From assembly GCF_001659605.2 (NCBI RefSeq), contig NC_035165.2, positions 13,388,445 to 13,452,444 on the forward strand: a stretch of 64,000 nt of DNA, in the 5' to 3' direction. This DNA is from Manihot esculenta. Lineage: Eukaryota; Streptophyta; Magnoliopsida; Malpighiales; Euphorbiaceae. The stretch's first letter is position 1, and every line of letters starts with the position of its first letter. Positions 33,621 to 47,100 of the stretch are shown here, piece after piece. The position numbers and the translations under genes were made by a program. The notes under the pieces were generated by a model. It was not told the DNA's origin. It saw only the letters and a list, made by a program, of their open reading frames with translations, and did no database searches.

Positions 33621-36600
33621 AAAAATCACTGGGAAGATGATTTTTATTTGAAAATAAATTTAATTAAATTCTTATATTCTCATTTATAATTAAATTCTTA
33701 TATTCTAAATTTAATTTTAAATTTTAAATTTTAAATTAATTAAACTTTTATATTTTTATTAAAAAATAAATAAATTTTAATTTAATATAATATTACTTTT
33801 TTATTAATAAAATACTATTTATTATAATTTAAAATATCAAAAATTTAATATTTTAATTATTATAAAAATTTTAAAAAACATATAAATATAATAAATAATT
33901 TTAAAAATATAAAAAATAAAGCTTATTATATAAAAAATATTTTTATTATTAAAAATAATATTATATTATGAAAAAAATAATATTATAGATTTAATTAATT
34001 TAACAAAATTAATATTTATTTTTAAAAAATTTTTAAAATATTTTTATTTTTTTCTTATTAATAAAATAATTATTCTATCTATTTTACCGTTAAAAAATTA
34101 AATTATTATTCTCTTTTTTCTGAACGTTTTCTCCTCTTTCTGTTTTTTATTTTTTTCTTCACTGTTTTTTTTTTTAATTTTGATTCTTGATTTTAATTCT
34201 TCTTCCTCTAGATTTTCTTCTTCTTTTTTCTCTTCATTTTCATTTTCATCATCTTCTTTTTCCTAAATGCATCCTCTTCTTTTTCTTCATTTTTATTTTC
34301 ATCTTCAGCTTTTTCTTATTTTTTTTTCTTTTTTTCTTCTTATTTAAAAGAAAAAGAGATTATTTAATCGATGAAAAAACATAAAAATATTTTATTTTTT
34401 AAAAATACAGATATTAATTTATTAATAATTATAATATTTAAAAATTAAATAAAGTGTTTTATTTTAGAATAAAATTAAATTTTAAAATTTTTTTATTTAT
34501 TTTAAAAAAATAAAAAATTATTTTGTTAATAAAAAATAAAAATATTTTAATAAATTTTTAAAAATATAAAAATTAATTTATTAATAATAATAATATCGAA
34601 AAAAATTTAATAAATCTATCTAAATTTAATTTGATTTGTATTTATTTTTATTTTTATTTTTATTTTTTTTTTTCATTTTTAAGTTTTCCAGGATAAGCCG
34701 AATCTGTCAAAAAGTCAGCGGCTCGCCGACTTTCCTTTTCCTTCCGCTGTCTAGTTGTTTGGATACTTTTTTCAAAGGATTTAATACAATACACCGAAAA
34801 CATAATGATATGATAATTTCAGTCATTTACATTACAACACATCAATAAAAATAATTTATTATATTCATAATTATTTTTTAAATAATAATAAAGATAATTA
34901 CTTTTTCAAATAATTATTCCACACATTTCACTTTACTAATTAAAAAATATTTATTATATATATATTTTTTTAATTTTATTAATTTTTATTTTTTTATTAA
35001 TATAATAAATAATATTAAATAATTCTTTAAAAAGAAACCGTCCATGTCATTTCTATTGTTTTAATTGTTACATTGAAGCACTAAATAATCTCTCCATTTA
35101 ATATTTAAATTTTATTTTTCAATTAATTTGAATTTTATTAGACAGACTCATTAGAGCATAAAGTATTCACTTTTATTTTAAGTAAAATATTTTTTATATT
35201 TTTTATCATTTAAAATGCTCAATAAACTAATTAATAAAAAATATTATTATATTTAAAAAAATTGAAATACTTTTAGAAAATTTATTAATATCTATATATA
35301 AAATTTTTTAATATATTTTATTTTTTAAAAAATTAAACAATAAAAATAAATTATTTCATTACAAAATATTTTCATAAAAAATATATTTCAAATATAAATT
35401 ATTCCACAAACGCGTTTTTTATTTAAAAAAAAAGCTTATTCAAAATTTAAACTAATTATTTTTTAATTTTGTTATTGAAAAATTAAAATTAATTATTTTT
35501 TAAATTTAATTATTTTATGTGAATGTTCGAGCTTTTCCGGCTAAAGTTTTACCCATATACACAAATTTCTTTGAAGAAAAACATATCAACAGTCTCTTAA
35601 ATTTAATAGCAGTCATAACCTAGCTTTTTAGTAAGAAATAATGTACTCTCCGTTTATTTTATATAAAATATTTTTTAATTTTTTAGATTTAAAATATTTG
35701 AAAAATTAATTAATTAAAACTTTTTTCTGATTAAAAAATTAAATTATTTTTTATTATTTAAAAATTTTCTTAATATTTTTGTATATATAAATTTATTAAT
35801 ATATTTTATTTTTAAATTAAAATTAGATAATAAAAAATAAATTTTCTGTAAAAATATTTTTCTAAAAAATATAATTCAGGAAAAATATTTTACGCAAAAA
35901 TTATTCTTTAAATATAAATTATTTTGTGTATATAAATAAATACTTAATTTTTATGATTTTATTTTATTAATAAAATAATTTTTTTATTAAAATTTAATAT
36001 TTTTTAAATATAAAAGAGATAGACATAATAAAAAATAAAAAAGTTATTTAAAATTAACATAAATCACTAAGAGAACTCAACCCCTCAAATATATTAAAAT
36101 TAAATATTAAACATAACAATCTAATCTATTTAATTTTAAAAATTTAATTATTTATTATAAAAATAGAAATTAAATTGTGAATTTTGTTAAATCTAAGAGA
36201 TTATATTGTAAAATTATTTTTTTATTTATAATAAAATATTCAACTTAAAATCAAATTATTTTTCTTGGTCAGGAGGTTGGAAACATGACTTTTTAAATAT
36301 ATATATATATATATATTAAATTATAACACTATAAACATTGTTTTTAAATCAAAATTTCAACTTAAAAAATCAAATTATAACATTTCATATTGTTTTTAAA
36401 TCAAATACTATAAATGTTTTTATCAAAACTCCACATTTACTATGATAATCAATCCGATAAAAACATGGAAATATTATTCATCAAGTCGTGAGTTTTACTA
36501 ATCTCATTTTATATATTACTTTTATTTCTTTTGTAAATATTAATTTATTAATATATTTTTATTTTATTTTATTTTTTTAATTAATACCCATATTTAAAAT

Positions 36601-36882
36601 ATGGAGTGCTCATTACAAGTTTAAAGCTTTTTACTTTCTTTTTCAAATTAAAAAAAAAAATTCAAACCTTGAGTGAAAATTAATTTTATCATATTTTTAA
36701 AGTCTGGTAAAATCTACCGCAGTTTAAAAAGAGAATGTTATTGTTTACTGCAATTTAAGAGTACAGTAAACAATTAATTAAAAAAATTTAAATATTACTG
36801 AATTTTTTAAGTATAATAACATTTAAAAACTGCATGTAATATATACCGGACATTTGAAGTGGGGTACGGTATTGCACACTTC
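33621..36882. other. AT-rich desert
   Basis: Extremely A/T-rich, with a pyrimidine-rich tract at 34100-34350 and a (TA)n run near 36296-36316. No gene supported. Confidence 0.6.
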
Positions 36883-37009
36883 AACTAATTTAAATTATTG
36901 CACTCCAAGGTTTAGCCTGGTGGAAAGTGCATCTTGTAGTCTTGAAAGGTCTAAGGTTCGACTCCACCAATCCCCTATTTCAAAAAAAAAAAAACTAATT
37001 TAAATTATT
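36883..37009 (+). mobile_element. tRNA-derived SINE with 17-bp target duplication
   Basis: The body (36900-36992) has a box A-like TAGCCTGGTGG at 36913-36923, a perfect box B GGTTCGACTCC at 36955-36965 and a terminal A-tract at 36981-36992. It is bracketed by the exact 17-bp repeat AACTAATTTAAATTATT (36883-36899 and 36993-37009). These are the marks of a SINE copied by LINE machinery. It does not fold as a normal tRNA gene and lacks an acceptor stem pairing that I can see. The body is short at about 93 bp. Confidence 0.8.
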
Positions 37010-37880
37010 AATTTAATTTTTATTATTTATTTAATTATATATTAAATTTATATAAATATAATTATAAAAACTATATTAATATTATTATTAATATTAATTA
37101 TTTTAAATTATTTATAATATAAAATATTTATCAATTTATTTATTAATTTATATAATTTATTTATTAAAATATTTTAAAATTTGAAAAGTCAGTTTCGGAT
37201 GAAAAGTTTTTTTATAATAGAAAAAAAATTTAATATTTAAAATTATAAAAATTTTTAAAAAATTAATTAAAATATAAAATTAACTTTTTAAACGATGGAA
37301 TTTATATATTAAATTATGTGATAAATTTACCGTTCTTATTACATTTTTTAAAGTCGTATCTTGAAAATTTTTTTTTGAAATGTTATTGTACGTTTTCATC
37401 AGATGTCAGCAGTAAAAGTTAATTTCAGTCTAAATCTGCCGTAAAATCCAAAACTAATTAGTCCGTGTCATTCCCTTCTACTTATAAAAAATTCGACTTC
37501 GAGTTGTCATCAGTAAAATAGTACTAAAATAGATCCGCTACGTTAAACGTCTTGGAAATTTTCATTAATTTTCATCTCATTTGAAAAGTTAAGAACATAA
37601 GTATTGTCATTAATCTTCTGAATAATCTGGAATAGATCAATTTTCTTGTAGTCAATCTTTTATATTTTTTAATATAAATTAAATTACATATCTTAAAATA
37701 AAAATGATTAAAATATTTTTATATTTTTATTTAATTAATATTTTTTTTATTTATTACGTTAATATATTTTAACAGTGTCTGAAAATTGATGTTATTTGCT
37801 TACTGCAAATAATGACAATATATGAGAGAAAATACTTTTCATTAAAATCATAGAAGATTACATAGGAAGAGGGACATTTT
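37010..37880. other. AT-rich DNA
   Basis: No feature recognised. Confidence 0.5.
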
Positions 37881-37899
37881 CAGATTTCTCCTCCCGAGT

Positions 37900-39710
37900 C
37901 TCTAGTATATCAGTATTTTTTATATTTATTATATTATCTGCAGAGACCTAGTCAATGTCCTCAGCTTGTCCCTCTTCCTCTTGCTCGTCCTCATCTCCCT
38001 CCTCCTCCAGGAGAAGTCATCTATCCAGAAAAAATCTTTAGAAGGGAACTATTTCACCAGCTCCTTCTTGACTGAGTCTTAGCCTTGGACAAATATATCC
38101 CCTCCCCGGGCCACTGTCCCTTAAACTTGGCCTTTAATTCAACAATTCTGTTGGAGGCAGTCCAGTTCTCCTCAATCTGTGACTGCAGCTCCTGGACTTG
38201 GCGCTGAAGTATGGCTACTTGATCCTCGGGGTCTTTTGCCCGATTCTCAAGGGCTGACTTTGAAGTATTTGTCTGGTCCAAGTTCGCTTAGAGCTTGTCC
38301 ACCGACTCCAGTGTCTCCTTTATCATACCCTCCACTTCCTCAACCCGAGCCTTCAGTCTCGAGCATTCCTCTTCCAGGTGACCTTTGTCTTTCTCATGGA
38401 CCCCGAGTTCCCGCCTCAAGGCCTTATTATGCTCTTTGGCCATGTATGCACAGAGAAAACTCTTCATGGCAGAGTGCATGATGTTGTTGAAGAGGTCATC
38501 CGTCTCGACCTTGTTCAGGCGATGACAGTCCCCATGCCTCAAAGAATTCTTGGCTATAAGGATTGACAGTCGAGGTTCCACAAGAAGAGAGGTCGTCCAA
38601 GTAAGCACTAGTGCCAGGTGTTGGATGCTACGGGGCCACTAGGATTCGACACCAGCATTCTCGGTTGACGGCTCAATAGAGACAGTGACTACTGCAGAGT
38701 CACCCCTTGTAGAAGACTCAAGCTGAATAGGGGCCGATTCTTTTGTCATAGGAAGGGGGGGGGAGGAGGAAGTATGGTAATCTCCTCAGTACGACGAGCC
38801 CGTTTGGAAGGTGGACTGGTCATTTCAGCAAGTACTTTTCCCTTATGATCGGCGTGTGCTGCCTCGGCAAACTTGTTCTTTGATTCGACATATTTGCATA
38901 AAACAAAAAGTGAGTAAGGCAGTCAGTTTTAAAAACAATGAAGCCCGAGCCTTGTCAGCTTGAGTATGGCTTTGCCAAGACAAAAGGGCATTCCTTATCG
39001 CGACGGTGATATCGATCCTTGTGTCGAGGCCATCCTCTGGAGGAAGTCCAAAGACTCCTCCTCGTCCCGCCGTGTTTGGACCACATCCTTCCGAAGCTCC
39101 ATATATATGTTCCAGTTAGTTTGGAGCCGCCCAAAACCCCCGGGTACTCGGTGACGTAGGATGAAAAAATATTTTTCCAGCATTTGAGGGATGACGGTAT
39201 CCAGTCGAAAAGGGTTTGACGTTTTCTCCCGCTAAAATACCAGAGCTCTTCGTTCTTTCGGATTGCTAGCTGGTACAACTGGGAGAATAGATCAACACTC
39301 GACTTGATGTTGTTGTTGAAGTAGAGGAAGCAAAAAGCCACCAAGATCCTTCAACTGTTGGGGTGTAGTTGGGCGACTGCCAGGTTATGGAAATGAAGGA
39401 CTTCAATGAAGAGCAGGTCCATTGAAAACCGAAGATCCGCCTTCAGCTGCTCCTCGTAGACCATGATGATATCCTCCATGAGAATCTGGTCATCCACGCG
39501 AACGCTCGGAGATGAAGCGAAGATACGGAAGATTTCTCAAAAGATGTGGTATTGATCGTATAGGCAGTCTATGTCCTTCCTAGCTAGTACAGAAGGGATA
39601 TAACTGACTACGGTGCTTTCATTCTCATGGACTACCCCTAGCGGAATGATGGGAGCAGGAGAGCAAATTGGGCCCTGAAGGAGGAGCCTTAGGCTGGGCT
39701 TCTGCTAGAA
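37900..39710 (-). pseudogene. Decayed antisense extra ORF of a Tat-type retrotransposon
   Basis: On the minus strand a long broken frame runs from about 39700 to 38050. The N-terminal part shows PSVLARKDIDCLYDQYHIF, then LLFIEVLHFHNLAVAQLHPN followed by a stop where Trp is usual, then VAFCFLYF and LWYFSGRK. The C-terminal part (38608-38054) is a coiled coil rich in Glu/Lys/Leu, with EEECSRLKARVEEVE and QRQVQELQSQIEEN, split by a TAA at 38288-38290. Proteins of this layout are found in Tat-lineage elements as extra ORFs; some lineages carry them antisense, between pol and the 3' LTR. Here the 3' LTR is plus-oriented at 41475, so this frame is antisense to the element. The function of the family is unknown. 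Confidence 0.6.
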
Positions 39711-39829
39711 GCAGAAGAAGAAGTGTTCCTATTTATTGCTATGAAACTTAAAGCGAATAGGAATTATCTTAAGTGTGCAAATAAGAGAAGTGATCGAGGC
39801 TTTTCAAAAACATATAAGTTAGTTGTAAG

Positions 39830-41250
39830 TGTAATACCGGGCTAGACGCCGGCATCAGAATTCTTACTTTCCGGCGGGATCTCTGTTGGAATATAAAATC
39901 CGAGGATGTCGGAGGTTTCTAGAAGGGTAAAAGAAAGGTTTTCTCACATGTGTTTTAAGTGTTTTATGGCTTTGAATGAGAAAGGAATTGAGTTTGGAAG
40001 AGAAAAGACCAAGGGGACAAATTACAGGTTCGGCCGCCGAAGGATAAGTTCGGCCGCCGAACAATGCATGGTTTCGCCCGCCGAAGGTGAAGTTCGGCCG
40101 CCGAATATTGCATGGTTTTGCATGCAGTTTTGGCCGCCGAAGGAGAGGCGGTTGGCCACCTATAAAAGCCCTTTGACCGGACATGGTAGGGGCGTGAGCT
40201 CCCTGTTCTTGGCCAAAAGAGTTGTGAGTTTTGAGCAAGGTTTTGAAGTTTGAGGACTTTGGAGCTTGGATTCTCCATCTCTTCACGTTTGCGGTCGCAC
40301 CAACTCTTGTTCTTCAAGAGGATCGGACCTGAGGGACCGAGGAGGCCGTCAGTGTTAGCTGTTGTAGAGTCAGTCCAGCGTCTGCTAGAGGTGAGTGGAA
40401 CTAAACTTAATATTTTTTAAATTGAGATATTAAATGCTTTTAGCATGTTTCATGCATCATGAATATATGTAATAGGTTGATTGCACTAGTGTCACGAATA
40501 TGATGCATTGCATTATTTACTATTGATGTGGATGGACCAAGGCGACCTCAATAGCCCACGATCTGTTAAGTAAGGAAAGTCCTGTGTGAGCTCCCTGGGG
40601 GGGGGGGGCCGGGCGCTGACAGAGGGAGTTTTGAGGTCATGTCCAATCCGAGATGTGAAATGTTTGTGCAGTGACGCATTTCATGACATCATGTATTTAA
40701 TGAACTGTTTTCATTATTTCTGCTCACTGGGCGTTTTAGCTCATCCCTCTCCCCTAACCCTAGTTTTGCAGGGCCAGAGTTAGCCATGGGAAGTTAGAGT
40801 CGGCAAAGTTATGAGTATGAGTTGGTTATGTAATAGAGTAGTGGACATGATGTAAATTAAAGGATTAGTATGTAATGTCATGTAATAGCTAGAGTTGTGC
40901 TTTGCCCTAGTGTATGATTAATCCCTTGTCATGCATGATCTTTATTAAATGCTTTATGTTTATGTTTTAAGATGAGAAATGTTGAACCAAGGCTGACTTG
41001 TGAAATGCTGACCCTATGAGAGTGGGTTCTATGTTTTCAAACATAGTGCATGCAGGTCGAGCTTGGTAAGGGAAAGGAAAGTTTTTATTTCAGTTTTTAT
41101 GTTACTGTTTGATCATGTATGGGATTTATCAGGTACACAGAGTTTAGGATAGGCTTGCTACGGGTCTCGGCGGCCTTAAGCCGATCTGGATCCTAGCGCC
41201 GGTAGCGGTTCGAGCCGTTACAGAGGGGTATCGGATTCCGGGCTGTTACA
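39830..41250 (+). mobile_element. Solo Tekay-type LTR lacking exactly the candidate leader intron
   Basis: This LTR begins TGTAATACCGGGC and ends GGGCTGTTACA, flanked by a perfect 5-bp duplication GTAAG (39825-39829 and 41251-41255). It is 1421 bp against 2512 bp for the copy at 2458-4969. The TATA box (TATAAAAG) is at 40161-40168. At 40320/40321 it reads CTTCAAGAG|GATCGGACC, joining the sequences that flank 3057-3862 in the long copy, precisely at the GT and AG. The second candidate intron is kept (donor GTGAGT at 40391, acceptor TTTTGCAG ending at 40771), though shorter. It sits inside a Tat-type element. Confidence 0.92.
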
Positions 41251-41474
41251 GTAAGCAAAAGTGGTATCTGGAGGAGAAGTGGGATTTTTATATGACGGTT
41301 TTGGCAGCATATTTTGAATGTGACTCAAAGAACAAGACAATCATCATTTATGGGCAGAAGCAGGTAAGGCAACATGAGCAGGACAAGGCAATCTAAATGA
41401 GCCAAGTGCTCCTTGATCGTGAAGACAATTGTCACATTTGAATCTAAAAAATTGAAGACTAGTGGGGAGACCTC
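41251..41474 (+). mobile_element. 3' non-coding part and polypurine tract of the Tat-type element
   Basis: Sequence continuing the host element after the solo LTR. It ends in AGTGGGGAGACCTC just before the LTR start TGATATAAC, a plausible plus-oriented polypurine tract (41461-41474). Confidence 0.5.
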
Positions 41475-42059
41475 TGATATAACACAACTACCTAAAATAA
41501 GTCATGAGTTGTCATCATAAGACAGGGTCATGTAGCAAGAGGTTGATAAATTGATACACAGTTCCACCCATGAAAAGGAAGATCCGGACACTATAGCGTC
41601 TGATTCTTTATCGAGATTCACCCTACCCTGAAGACGATGAGTTTTCATATAAAGATACAATTAGCAGGCACTATCCAGCAGATCCCCATTACACTTGTAA
41701 TCACAGGATCTCTCATCAATTAACCGACACAAGGCGGATTTTCAAGAAAAACTATAATTAACTCCATTTTTTTACAGTAATAAAAGTTAATGATCGTGGA
41801 AATACATGTGCACAATTCTTACACAACTGCTCTTAAGTCCTAATCAATTCCTTATATTCTCCCTTATCTTTAATTTACTAACTCAAACGTCAAAGTGGCT
41901 GTCGTAGGTGTCAACCACCTCACACTCTCTTTCTTATAGGTGGACCAATCACGGCACAACTCTGTTTACAGCCACATCTGTCGTAGGCGCCAATCACCTT
42001 ACATTCTCTTTCTTGTAGGTATACTAATCGCGACATAACTCTGTTTTTAGCCACTATCA
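41475..42059 (+). repeat. 3' LTR of the plus-oriented Tat-type element
   Basis: It starts TGATATAACACA and ends about CCACTATCA. The middle (CTTGTAATCACAGGATCTC) is the reverse complement of 2390-2440 and of the related LTR at 17845-18362. A 79-bp tandem duplication lies near its end (GTCGTAGG at 41901 and 41980). Confidence 0.6.
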
Positions 42060-43861
42060 TATATAAATATTTTAATACTTTTAATTTTTAAATTACAATA
42101 AAAATGAAAAAAATCATTTTTTAATTTTTTTAAAAAAATATTCTTATGCAAAGTTATTTTTATGAAATAAATGAAGCATAATACTTTATTTAGTTCAATG
42201 AAAATACTTTTTAAAATTTTTGAAGAGCTTGAAAATTTTTAATTAAATAAAAAATTTAGTATTTTTTAAAGAAAAGAAAAATCATCTGCTAAATTTTGAG
42301 AATTTATCATGAGTGTTTATACTAATAGTTACATGTTCCCTCTTTTTAACTGTGTTTTCATCTTATTCTTTTAATTTTTTCTTATCATGTTTTCTTAATA
42401 GTTTCTATTAATATTTTTTAGAATAGATTTGTATTTGTGTTCAATCTATATTTGTATTAATAGATTCTGAGTTTTTCTTTTTTTCATTTTTTGAGAATTT
42501 ATTATCCTTTTCTTTTATGAAAATATATTATGGAGATATATAAAAGTTATTAAGTGCAATATTTATAAAAACTGTAGTAAAATCAAACTTTGTATTTTAT
42601 CTCTATCTTAATTTTTTTTTTAAAAAGTAAATTTATATTAATTAATATAGGTCTAACTAAAAAAAAAGGCCATATTTACTTGTGGAAAATAATTTCTTAT
42701 TTTGCATTTTCATTTGTAAAACGCTTTAGTTTTATTTTTTATATAAAAAAAATATGTTTATTGTTAATATTGAAAACATTATTTTGCAATTTAAAATAAT
42801 AAAAAAATATTTAGAATTTGTTAATTAAAAATAAATCATAAAAAAATATATTTTTTAAGAAAAATGAAATACTAATGACGTGAAGCCGCTAAGGATGGAA
42901 TCTCTTACATTCAAATAAATTGAACAATAAGATTAAATTTGTCTCTAAACATTAATAAAATAAAAAATATTAAATTTCATATTTTATTTTAATTACTTCT
43001 GAATTATTATTTTAAAATAATTTTAATATTTGAGCTATATCTTAGATTATTAATCCAAATTAAATTTTAAAGAGTAAATTATACTCTATTTAAAGAGTAA
43101 ATAGAAGTAAATTATAGTCTATTTAATTTTTTAATAATAATTTAAATTTAAAATAAAATTTTATATTTATTGATATTTATATATTAAAGAAAGAGTTAAC
43201 TCGACTAAAAATATTAGCAACTTAATTATAAGTATTTATTTGATTCAAATATATTATTTTTAAAAAAATAAATTATTTTTCTTTCATTAGAAAAAAGTAA
43301 AATTTTAAATTTTTCGAGACGTGAAAAAAACTATTTATTTTACACTTCATATAAATTTTAAATTTTTTAATTAAATTATTCCAATTAAATAAAATCTTAA
43401 TTTCTGGTTTTCTTTTCCGTGAAAATACTAAAAATTTGTGCAAGTGAATAGGTCCTAAATGTTTGCAGACAATTGGTGGTGCTTATCTCTTGTTTTTCTC
43501 TCTGTCATTTTCTCATAACTTTAATTTGTGATGTCAAATTTATTGGTTTTTAAAAAAATAAGAAAATTTATATATAGTGGTAGTATAACTAATTTTTATA
43601 AGTGTTTTAAATATTTAAGAATTTAAATATATTTATCTAAAAAATACCTTTCGTGAATTAAATGGAGTTTATATAGCTGCTTTTAAGTTTTTTTATTGAC
43701 ACAAACACTTAATGAATTGATATATATTTTTTCTCCTTCTTCCTCTCTATTAATTCATTATCTCTCTATTAATTTATTATGTTATTATTTTAAAAATTAT
43801 ACTAATACAGTTAAAAATATAATTATATTATGATTGATTAAATCTAAAATTAAAAAATAAA
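42060..43861. other. AT-rich DNA
   Basis: Nothing recognised apart from A/T-rich low-complexity sequence. Confidence 0.55.
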
Positions 43862-44125
43862 AAGTAAGGTGGTGGAGACCACAGCAATACTCCAATATTT
43901 AAGTTAATAAATCCAAAAATAAGATAAAAGTAAAAAATTATTTAAAACTTAAATAGTGTAAAACTTGTATACATTTATCTCTGTAATCATTCTCTTTTTA
44001 TATCGTGAAAAGATAGAAATAAATATAATATTATAATTCGGCTGATCTGCTTAATAAGAAATCTTATCGAGTTAACTGATCGGGTATTTCATGATTATAA
44101 GCGTAATGAAAATCCATTGCACCTT
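43862..44125 (-). mobile_element. Tat-type LTR fragment
   Basis: Similar order of words to 17900-18130: ACTCCAATATTTAAGTTAATAA, TTTATATCGTGAAAAGATAGA and GATTATAAGCGTAATGAAAAT. It is old and diverged; limits are approximate. Confidence 0.45.
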
Positions 44126-47100
44126 CAAACGGTAATTTTATATTGAGACTCATCTTATTTAGGGTAGAGTGAGTTTTGATGACGAATCGAATGTTAAAAT
44201 ATTCAGATTTTGTTGTTTTGAGTAGAATTGTATTATTATTTATTAAATTTTTACTGTAACTTTAGTTTATGAGGACAACTTATAATTTATTTTGAGCGAT
44301 CGTGATATATATATATTAAATTTATTTTTATATATTCTCAAATATAATTATTATTTTTTTTTATATTTTTTTATAATAGGCCCTCATTATTTAAAAAAAT
44401 ATTTAAATTCATAGTTTGGTGAGAAAAACATTTCACATTTTAGGTGGTGTAAGCAAAATATAACATTCATTATATTTTTTATAAATGAATGTTATCGTTT
44501 CAATCTGAGATATTTTGGACGGTCTTCCTCCATCTTTAAAATGCAGAGAATGTGTGAGGTTTAGAATTTGAGCCTCTTATCAATATGAGATATTTCGTTT
44601 TTATGGAGAAAATTATTGCGGATTATAATTTAAATAATCATAAGTTATTTTTTTAAAGAAAATAATAAGTTGAATATAATTATAATTTAATAAATACCCA
44701 TATTTAACTCTTTAATTTTTTAATAAAAATTTTAAAAATTAATTTTATTTATTAAATTATATTTTAGTCTCTCTAAATATAAATGTTACCTCCGAATGAT
44801 ATATCCATCATTGTAAAAAAAAAAATACACATTAAGCGTGGTTTCACTAATTAATCCCTACTTATAATGCAATTAAATTTCTTTAATCAAATTTCAAAAA
44901 TAATAATTATTATAAGTTTGCATTAATATATTTTATTAAGATTGAAAAAACATGTAATCTACGAGTAAATAAATAAAATGCAACGTAAACAATATTTCTT
45001 ACGTGTCATCATTTAAAATTAATGTTAAAATTAAAAGGTTTAAGATGTGAAGTTTTATTTTCAAATAATTATGATCATAATATATTTTTATTTTACTTTT
45101 AACATATTCGATTTGAAAAATACTTCTTAATTCATTTTAATCAGTACAAAATTGAGAATTATCTATAAATATAATTGGATTTAATTAATTTGATGACTCG
45201 ATTTAATATTGATCCATTTAATTTGACTTAATTAATTAACTCAAATTTTAATCTAAAATTAAATTAATAAATTATTTTTTTTATTCTGAATGAATCTAAA
45301 TTTAAATTTGGTCTATTATTTTATGCAAAATATGATGAGTACATTCATAATATAAAATAGAGAAAAATATAAAAATATAACTTGTAATTTTCTTTTTTCC
45401 ATTTAGATCAATAGTTCAATTCGTGGTAAATTTATTTCTGCGTTATTATTTTATTAGCAAATAATAGTAATTTTTTTAATATTGAAAAAAAAAATTTAAT
45501 AAAAAAATAAAATATAATTATTAATTAAATAATAATAAAAAAACATCATGGAATTTTATTTATTTTTATTTTAATTTATATTAAATTAATATTTTATAAT
45601 ATAATTTTTATATTAACATTTCTGAAAGCTTTAAAGAAAATGCTCCTATTTGTAACGGTGTCCTACCATTTTGACGAGATCTAAAAATTATTATTAACAT
45701 AATACAAATTAAATCATAAATTTTAAAATGTAAAATTTTAATACAAATTAAATTATAAATTTTAAAATGAAAAATTAATAAAATTGTAAATTTTTTTTTC
45801 GCATTTTCCTATAAAATAAATTATTTTTTTATTCTTAAACAATTACTTAAGCATTGATCCTCTATCATTAAAATATTTGGGGATAATAATCCCTCTTTAA
45901 ATACTGGAGATATATCTCTTGATTTTAATTTCAACCAAAGGAATAATAATTTTTTTTTTTGGGCAAGCAAATTTTGTAAAGATAGTCCTAACAAATTTAC
46001 TAGCTTCTTGATTTAATTTAATTATTTATTTAATTCTAACCTAACTTAACCTTTCAAATCTAGCTTCTCATTTTAATTATGTCTAACCTAACCTACTTTC
46101 ACCATTTTGCAGAACATGCCCCTCTTTTAAATTTATAAAAAATTAATTAATTTATTTATTTATATTAATGATGTTTTATATTTTTTTACAGTACCTATTA
46201 ATTAATTAACGAATAAATTAATTAATAAATTTTTTAAAATATTAAAATTAATTGTATTATATTTTCTTAAACAATCCCATTTATGTATTCATTTATTTAT
46301 TTTTTTATTTTTATTTTTATCATATTAGCTCTATATATCCAGTTTATGATTTTTTTTTTAATTCTTATTTTTCAAAAATAAAAAATAGTCTTATTTTAAG
46401 AGCTAAATGGCCCTTCACTGCCTTTTTGATTAAGCAATCCCATGTATAATTGTTGATCCAAAAAATAATTGAATTGGCAAGCTGCTTTAATCTTTGCAAT
46501 TTTTTTACTTATTAAATAAAATTTTAATTAGAAATTAGATCCTCAACAATATAAAATGGTTAGATCATAAATAAAGTCAGAGATTTTAAATTTAATAATG
46601 AAATATTAAAATATATCATTAAGAATAATGGTTATAAATATTAGATTACGTGTCGTTTTGGAAAAAGTTGTTTGTGGGCAAATGGGAATTGACGGAAAGA
46701 ATCAAATAATATTACAAAAGTGAAAAAATCAATTTTATCAAGGAATCAAACCTATACCAACTCCCATATATTAATTATGCAGTACAACCATATTTTGTCT
46801 TTTTAAAAAAAAAATAATAATTATAGTAACTCAAATTCAAAGATGCCCACTAACGCCGATGAGGATCGATGAATTGTTGGATTTTTTTTTTTCATGAAAT
46901 TATAATAATTTGATTTTTATATATTAATAAATATTTATTAAAATTATTTTATCTTTTAATAAATTAATTAGAAACGGATAATGTTTTATTTCATTATATA
47001 AATTGGAAATATTTATGATTTTATATATATAAGCATATATTCATCAACAAATATTTATATATAAGCTTTATTTAATTACTATAATTCAACTAAAAATTTT

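Noticed and set aside
34187..34848. Phe/Leu-rich frames suggesting membrane proteins (also 46252-46449 and 54182-54460)
   Set aside because: They are translations of T-rich tracts; composition rather than conserved sequence makes them look hydrophobic.
36900..36992. Functional tRNA gene
   Set aside because: Boxes A and B are present, but no acceptor stem pairing is visible and the A-tail plus target duplications show a SINE.
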